From: Orychophragmus violaceus
Taxonomy: Eukaryota > Streptophyta > Magnoliopsida > Brassicales > Brassicaceae
Reading direction: 5' to 3'
Assembly: GCA_030180135.1 (NCBI GenBank)
Contig: CM058235.1
Span: forward strand, 19,430,720-19,494,719
Length of the DNA stretch: 64,000 bases
Shown here: piece by piece, positions 59,979 to 64,000 of the stretch
How positions within the stretch are numbered: position 1 is the first letter of the stretch
Layout of the letters: every line of letters begins with the position of its first letter
Notes under the pieces: model-generated
The model's input: only the letters and a program-made list of their open reading frames with translations
Told to the model about the DNA's origin: nothing
Databases searched by the model: none
Translations under genes and position numbers: made by a program

Positions 59979-62594
59979 TTATCTCTGTTCAAGTCTCCTT
60001 ATCCAAGGTGGAGAATAGGCTGTTGTAGAATGCTCATGTCCAAGAAAAGATGGAGTAAAATGTGCTCCAGGATCTAGAATCACAGTGTCATCCGGCTGCT
60101 CATCATCTGCATCCATGATTGTGAATGTCTGCCCATCTATCAGTGGCTTTCGCAGCTTCTCCATCTCATATCGCAGCGGCTCATCTCCCAGGTGGAGGTC
60201 TATTAGACTCTGTCTAACATCAATCACAGCTCCTGCTGTAGCCAAGAATGGTCTTCCAAGCAGCAATGCTTCATCAGGATCGCAGTCATACTTCAGCACA
60301 AGGAAGTCTGTCGGAACTAAGTAGTTTCCAACTCTCACTGGAATGTCCTTTAAGAGTCCTTCCGGAACTCGTATAGACTGATCAGCTAGGACAAGAGAGG
60401 TCCTAGTAGGAGAAAAATCCAGCATCCCCAGCTTCTCTGCCACAGAATAAGGCATCATACTTCCAGCAGCTCCTAAATCACAAAGAGAGCGCCTAAAACT
60501 GTCCTCGAAGATAGAGCAATCAAGCACAAAGACTCCGGGGTCGGGCAGCTTCTTCGGGATCTTGTTCAGTAGCACCTCACTAATGTGTTGGGGAACTATA
60601 ATCACCCAGTCTCTCAGCTCTTCATCTAAAGACAGCATCCTGTTCAAATACCTCTGCACACATGGATGATAAGGCGGATCATCAGAAGTTGGAATTTCTT
60701 CCAATTCTTCACCAATCTCCTCTAGCTTCTTAAGCTCTTCAATTTCCTGTTTAATCACTTCAGACACTGAGGAGTGTTGTCTAACAATCTGCGCATAAAT
60801 CTCCTGTTGAGAGATCTCAGAAACTCTAGGGAATAGGCGATCAAGCTCCAAGTCAGCATTTATGCCATTATCATCCGACAGTTCTGTCTGTTCACGACCT
60901 GCAACGACCGACACTAAGGGTGTGTCGATCGTTGCAACACTGTGTTCACAACTTTCACCCGAGAGTTTTTCTCCAAAATCCGAAAATTCTTCCTCCTCTA
61001 CCAATTCAGCCGTACTTAGCTCAAATGTTTCCCCTTGGTGAGACCCATCATTAATGTACACAGACCAGGCTTTAATGTGGGTGTCTGCGACTCCTTTTCC
61101 CTTCATAGAACCTGAAATCTGATTCACCTGAGTATCCAGTTGCTTCATGTGAGTGTTCATAGACTCAAATTTTCCATTGAGATCCTCATATAAAGCATCA
61201 ATCTTCTTGTTGCAGTCCACAGAAGTCTTGATCTGACTCTCCAGCAGCTGTTCCATCATGGTCTCCATCTTAGTCTCGAAAGCAGTGGGTGCAGGAGGTG
61301 TCTGATAAGAAGAAGATCCGTAGGTTCTCTGAGCATTTTGTCCATAAGGCTTCTGAAAATTACTGGTCTGTCCAAAGCTTGAAGAGTTCTGATTGTCTGT
61401 GAAAGCACCCTTCTGTCCTCCACCGGAAAATCTGTTCCCAGATTGATATCCAAATCTGTTTCCTTGGAAACCAGCTCCTCCGATGTAATTCACATCTTCT
61501 TCCTGAGTGTCCTCCTCAGTCTGAATTACTTCTACTTCTTGAGCGAAATGGACAGCCTTCTTACCTGCTAGGAGATTGCAAACTGTGTCTAGCCTAGATC
61601 TAATATCAGCTATGTCAGAATTCTCTACACTTCCACCAGATTTCTTCCTCCTCTCATCCATAGTCTTGCAGCTGTTGCTGCCTATTAGATTCTCAATCAA
61701 CTGCTTAGCCTGCGTAGGAGTCCTGGTGTTGAAGTTAGCATTACTGGAATTGTCCAGTGCAGACTGATATGGAAGATCTATGCCTCTGAAGAAAATGCCA
61801 ATCAACTGAACTTCAGTGAATCCATGGTGTGGGCAGTCACACTGATACTGCTTAAATCTCATCCAGGCAGTCTTTAAAGGCTCCACAGCTCCTTGAGAAA
61901 AGGTGAGTATGTCCTGTCTGGACTGGTCTGAGCGCGCATCATCATAGAAGTGACGCAGGAACTCACTCTTTAAAGCTGCCCAAGTAGTGTACTGAGCAGG
62001 TGCCAGCTGCTTTAGCCATGCACTAGCGTCTCCAGCAAGACTGTGCGGAAAGAGCTTAAGGAACAGATAGTCCGGGCAGACTCCATCATACTTCATGCCA
62101 GTGACTACGTCCTCAAACGAATCAATGTGGTCCATAGGCTGCTCCGTTGGGTAACCATGAAATGCATTCTGTCTCATCAGCGAGTAGTAGATGGTTTTGA
62201 TTTCAAAATCGTTCCTCTCAAAAGCAGGAAGCACTAAAGCTGACCGGTTTCTATGAAACTCATCCGGTCTGTTGTAGTCAGCTAAAGTCCTCTCATGGAC
62301 AACCATCTGTCTACCTTGGGCCTGTCCTTGACCCTGGTTCTGCTCCTGTTGCTGTTGCTCAGGAGGATCAGGGATGACATTCCCTTCAGCATCAACCCTT
62401 TGCCAAGCAGCATTGTATGGGTTGTTATCTCGGTCCCTCGGGGTACCTTCAGCATCACGTACCAGAATCAAACGTTCTTGCACCATCCTTTCTCTTTTCT
62501 CTCTTCTGATTGTTCTCTCTAAACGTCCAAGTTCTTCAAGATCGAGATTAACTAAGCTCAAGTTCGGATTACTTCTAGTTTTCTGCGTCTGCAT
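59979..62594 (-). CDS. Athila-like gag-protease polyprotein (871 aa), intact
   Basis: Capsid and aspartic protease of Athila-like copy B; gag assembles cytoplasmic particles that package the element RNA. The ATG at 62594 (MQTQKTRSNPN) is chosen because it matches the start in copy A; an extension to 62618 would need TTG. About residues 100-260 form the Retrotrans_gag region (DFEIKTIYYSLMRQNAFHG, AGDASAWLKQLAPAQYTTW, EFLRHFYDDARSDQSRQD). Instead of a CCHC zinc knuckle there is a Gly/Asn/Gln/Phe-rich stretch (about 365-430). The protease has DLGA with Asp706 as the catalytic residue, then ADQSIRVPEG and LLGRPFLA. The C-terminal 30 residues after the protease are where pol would normally continue; here the frame stops. 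The coding sequence includes one dyad pair (cores 60905 and 60926). Confidence 0.9.
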   Translation of the reverse strand: MQTQKTRSNPNLSLVNLDLEELGRLERTIRREKRERMVQERLILVRDAEGTPRDRDNNPYNAAWQRVDAEGNVIPDPPEQQQQEQNQGQGQAQGRQMVVHERTLADYNRPDEFHRNRSALVLPAFERNDFEIKTIYYSLMRQNAFHGYPTEQPMDHIDSFEDVVTGMKYDGVCPDYLFLKLFPHSLAGDASAWLKQLAPAQYTTWAALKSEFLRHFYDDARSDQSRQDILTFSQGAVEPLKTAWMRFKQYQCDCPHHGFTEVQLIGIFFRGIDLPYQSALDNSSNANFNTRTPTQAKQLIENLIGSNSCKTMDERRKKSGGSVENSDIADIRSRLDTVCNLLAGKKAVHFAQEVEVIQTEEDTQEEDVNYIGGAGFQGNRFGYQSGNRFSGGGQKGAFTDNQNSSSFGQTSNFQKPYGQNAQRTYGSSSYQTPPAPTAFETKMETMMEQLLESQIKTSVDCNKKIDALYEDLNGKFESMNTHMKQLDTQVNQISGSMKGKGVADTHIKAWSVYINDGSHQGETFELSTAELVEEEEFSDFGEKLSGESCEHSVATIDTPLVSVVAGREQTELSDDNGINADLELDRLFPRVSEISQQEIYAQIVRQHSSVSEVIKQEIEELKKLEEIGEELEEIPTSDDPPYHPCVQRYLNRMLSLDEELRDWVIIVPQHISEVLLNKIPKKLPDPGVFVLDCSIFEDSFRRSLCDLGAAGSMMPYSVAEKLGMLDFSPTRTSLVLADQSIRVPEGLLKDIPVRVGNYLVPTDFLVLKYDCDPDEALLLGRPFLATAGAVIDVRQSLIDLHLGDEPLRYEMEKLRKPLIDGQTFTIMDADDEQPDDTVILDPGAHFTPSFLGHEHSTTAYSPPWIRRLEQR

Positions 62595-62839
62595 AAACTG
62601 TCTGTAATCGTCCAGCAACGACCGATGCTATCAGTGCAACGATCGATTCAATCTCAGAATCGCCTAGTGACGATCGACGCAAGGGATGCAACGATCGACG
62701 CAAGGCGAAAGTCGTACCTGCGACAGAAAGAAAAAGAGAAAAAGGTTAGCAGATTATAAAAATAAAAACGAAAAACAAAAATAAAAAGAAAAATTTCTAG
62801 TAAAAACCCTAAGTTCGGTCCTATCGAAGACTCAAAGAG

Positions 62840-62857
62840 TCCCCGGCAACGGCACCA
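62840..62857 (-). other. Primer binding site of copy B (one mismatch)
   Basis: The minus strand reads TGGTGCCGTTGCCGGGGA; compared with copy A (TGGCGCC...) and the tRNA-Asp complement one base is changed, in the first positions paired with the tRNA 3' end. Six bases separate it from the LTR. Confidence 0.87.
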
Positions 62858-64000
62858 AAAACTTGATAGGTTCTAAGTTTTACCCTATTCTAAACTGCAA
62901 GTGCACAGTATCATCAAAGTAGTATATAGGGTTATCGAATCCACAGGGACACTTGGTCTCAATAGAATCAGAAACGTAGAGATTAATACTAGAAATAAAG
63001 CAAGTGGTGAATGAATTAAAAGCAAGGCAAGAAAGTAAACAGTAGCAAGTTGGTTGTGAAAGCAATAAACTAAAAGCGTCAAGCCTAGGGTGTTCTCAGG
63101 AAATCAGACAAGCAGACAAGTTAATCAGTCAGGATCAAATTAAACTCAGTTCTAGAACTCAAATCACGGAATTAGAATTAACCAAATCTCTTTGCGAAAA
63201 TCCTCTAAGTCTAAGTGCAGTAACCCAAATCTCTTTGCAATTACTAACAGATTAAACTAGCATTAAGTTCAAGTTTGATATGTTCACAATTAAACTAAAC
63301 CAAATCTCTTTGCGAATAATTTAATTGCTCAACCTAAATAGTTCAGATTCTAAAACACACTCTCGTGTCGAATTTAGCAACCTAAGATCTAGATTCTAAT
63401 TGATCAGGTTAGAACTAGCTTTAAGCACAATTTAGTTTGAAGAACATTCTAATCATATGAATCCTTAACTGAATTAAACAAGTCTAGCAAGTCATCAAAC
63501 CGTTATGAGAAACCCTAAGCTTAACTATGGATCTACTCAGACATGATTGATGAAAACATAATCATAGAAATAATAGATTGCATATAAGAAATTAAATAGA
63601 TAAAGGAGTTCGAAATCTTCTCCAAAATAACTGAAGTACAGGATTAGATCAGCCCCGAAAACTCTAAAAATCTCTTAGCTCTAAGTATGAAAGCGTAAGT
63701 AAATTAAACACCAAAATCCTCTATATATAAGCCTAATCTCGGCTGGGGCTTCTGTGTAAATACTGGAACTATTCTGGGCCTCTTTGCAAATCTTCATAAC
63801 TTGTTTAACCGACGCGTACGGCCCATCTCGCTAGTGTGTCGACCGATGCACAAGATGTGTCGGTCGATGCTTGATCAATAAATCGGACAGTGAGTTAAGC
63901 TCTCGGCCAAAACGTCCCAAAAGTCCCAAAATGCTCCAAATATCTCCAATTAGCTCCAAACCTGATTAAACCTGTAAAAGACTCTAAACGAACACAAAAG
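62858..64000 (-). repeat. 5' LTR of Athila-like copy B (from 62864, truncated by window end)
   Basis: The LTR proper starts TGATAGGTTC at 62864 and is collinear with 54978-56170 to the end of the window; by comparison about 55 bp are missing. Dyad cores at 63840 and 63861. Confidence 0.93.

Larger units (their letters stand above)
54978..64000 (-). mobile_element. Athila-like element copy B: young, non-autonomous, gag-protease plus ORF1, no polymerase
   Basis: Minus-strand element with 5' LTR 62864-64000 (its last bases are outside the window), primer binding site 62840-62857, gag-protease 62594-59979, ATHILA-ORF1-like gene 59026-57533, polypurine tract at 56171 and 3' LTR 54978-56170. There is no reverse transcriptase, RNase H or integrase anywhere between. 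By eye the two LTRs differ at roughly 15 sites over 1137 aligned bp, so the insertion is recent. Both coding frames are open, so proteins could be made, but movement would need polymerase and integrase from another element. It is inserted in the Tat-type element; the left 5 bp outside are AAAAG. Confidence 0.92.

Noticed and set aside
62595..62618. Longer gag start at 62618
   Set aside because: The codon is TTG; the ATG at 62594 aligns with the ATG of copy A at 10731.

Overview
The window is nuclear DNA from a flowering plant, almost certainly a Brassicaceae species (Brassica or a close relative). Two host genes, on the minus strand, rebuild exon by exon into intact proteins of the length I recall for Arabidopsis: a YABBY5-type transcription factor (CDS 19883-24171, 164 aa) and the proteasome ubiquitin receptor RPN13 (CDS 41252-45178, 300 aa). 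From memory these are neighbours in Arabidopsis (At2g26580/At2g26590), so this looks like a conserved gene pair pushed about 17 kb apart. Nearly everything else is transposable elements and their debris.

Left block (1-18536). 1-8198 is the 3' part of a CACTA (En/Spm) DNA transposon with an intact six-exon TNPD-type transposase (1099 aa) and a nine-exon TNPA-like accessory gene carrying a single 1-nt frameshift. It sits inside the gag-protease gene of an Athila-like Ty3/Gypsy element (copy A, minus strand, to 12195). Beyond that are two minisatellites in a possible hAT remnant (12196-13320) and a decayed Ty1/Copia element with both LTRs (13660-18536).

Middle block (18537-45726). AT-rich spacer, YAB5 with a (GA)77 tract next to its probable TATA box, a poly(A)-tailed retroposon with a 13-bp target duplication (24862-26243), and a non-autonomous CACTA element (27414-31600). 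That CACTA itself holds another retroposon and a Copia-type solo LTR around a telomere-repeat-like core. Then come a solo Athila-type LTR (31738-32852), old Gypsy debris and RPN13.

Right block (45727-64000) is a three-level nest. An Athila-type LTR and 3' region (about 45727-48145) is interrupted by a Tat-lineage Gypsy element with two RNase H domains (48146-54977, many disabling mutations). That element is interrupted by a young Athila-like element (copy B, 54978 to beyond the window end, minus strand). Copy B has intact gag-protease (871 aa) and ATHILA-ORF1-type (497 aa) genes but no reverse transcriptase, RNase H or integrase, so it must borrow these to move.

The most unusual signal is a paired dyad motif. 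Two 14-bp near-palindromes centred on CGATCG or CGACCG lie 20-21 bp apart at sixteen places (one further pair is 23 bp apart). They occur in LTRs, leaders, the gag coding sequence and the 3' region of the Athila-like elements, and also in an apparently unrelated Copia-type solo LTR. No tRNA, rRNA or CRISPR features were seen.
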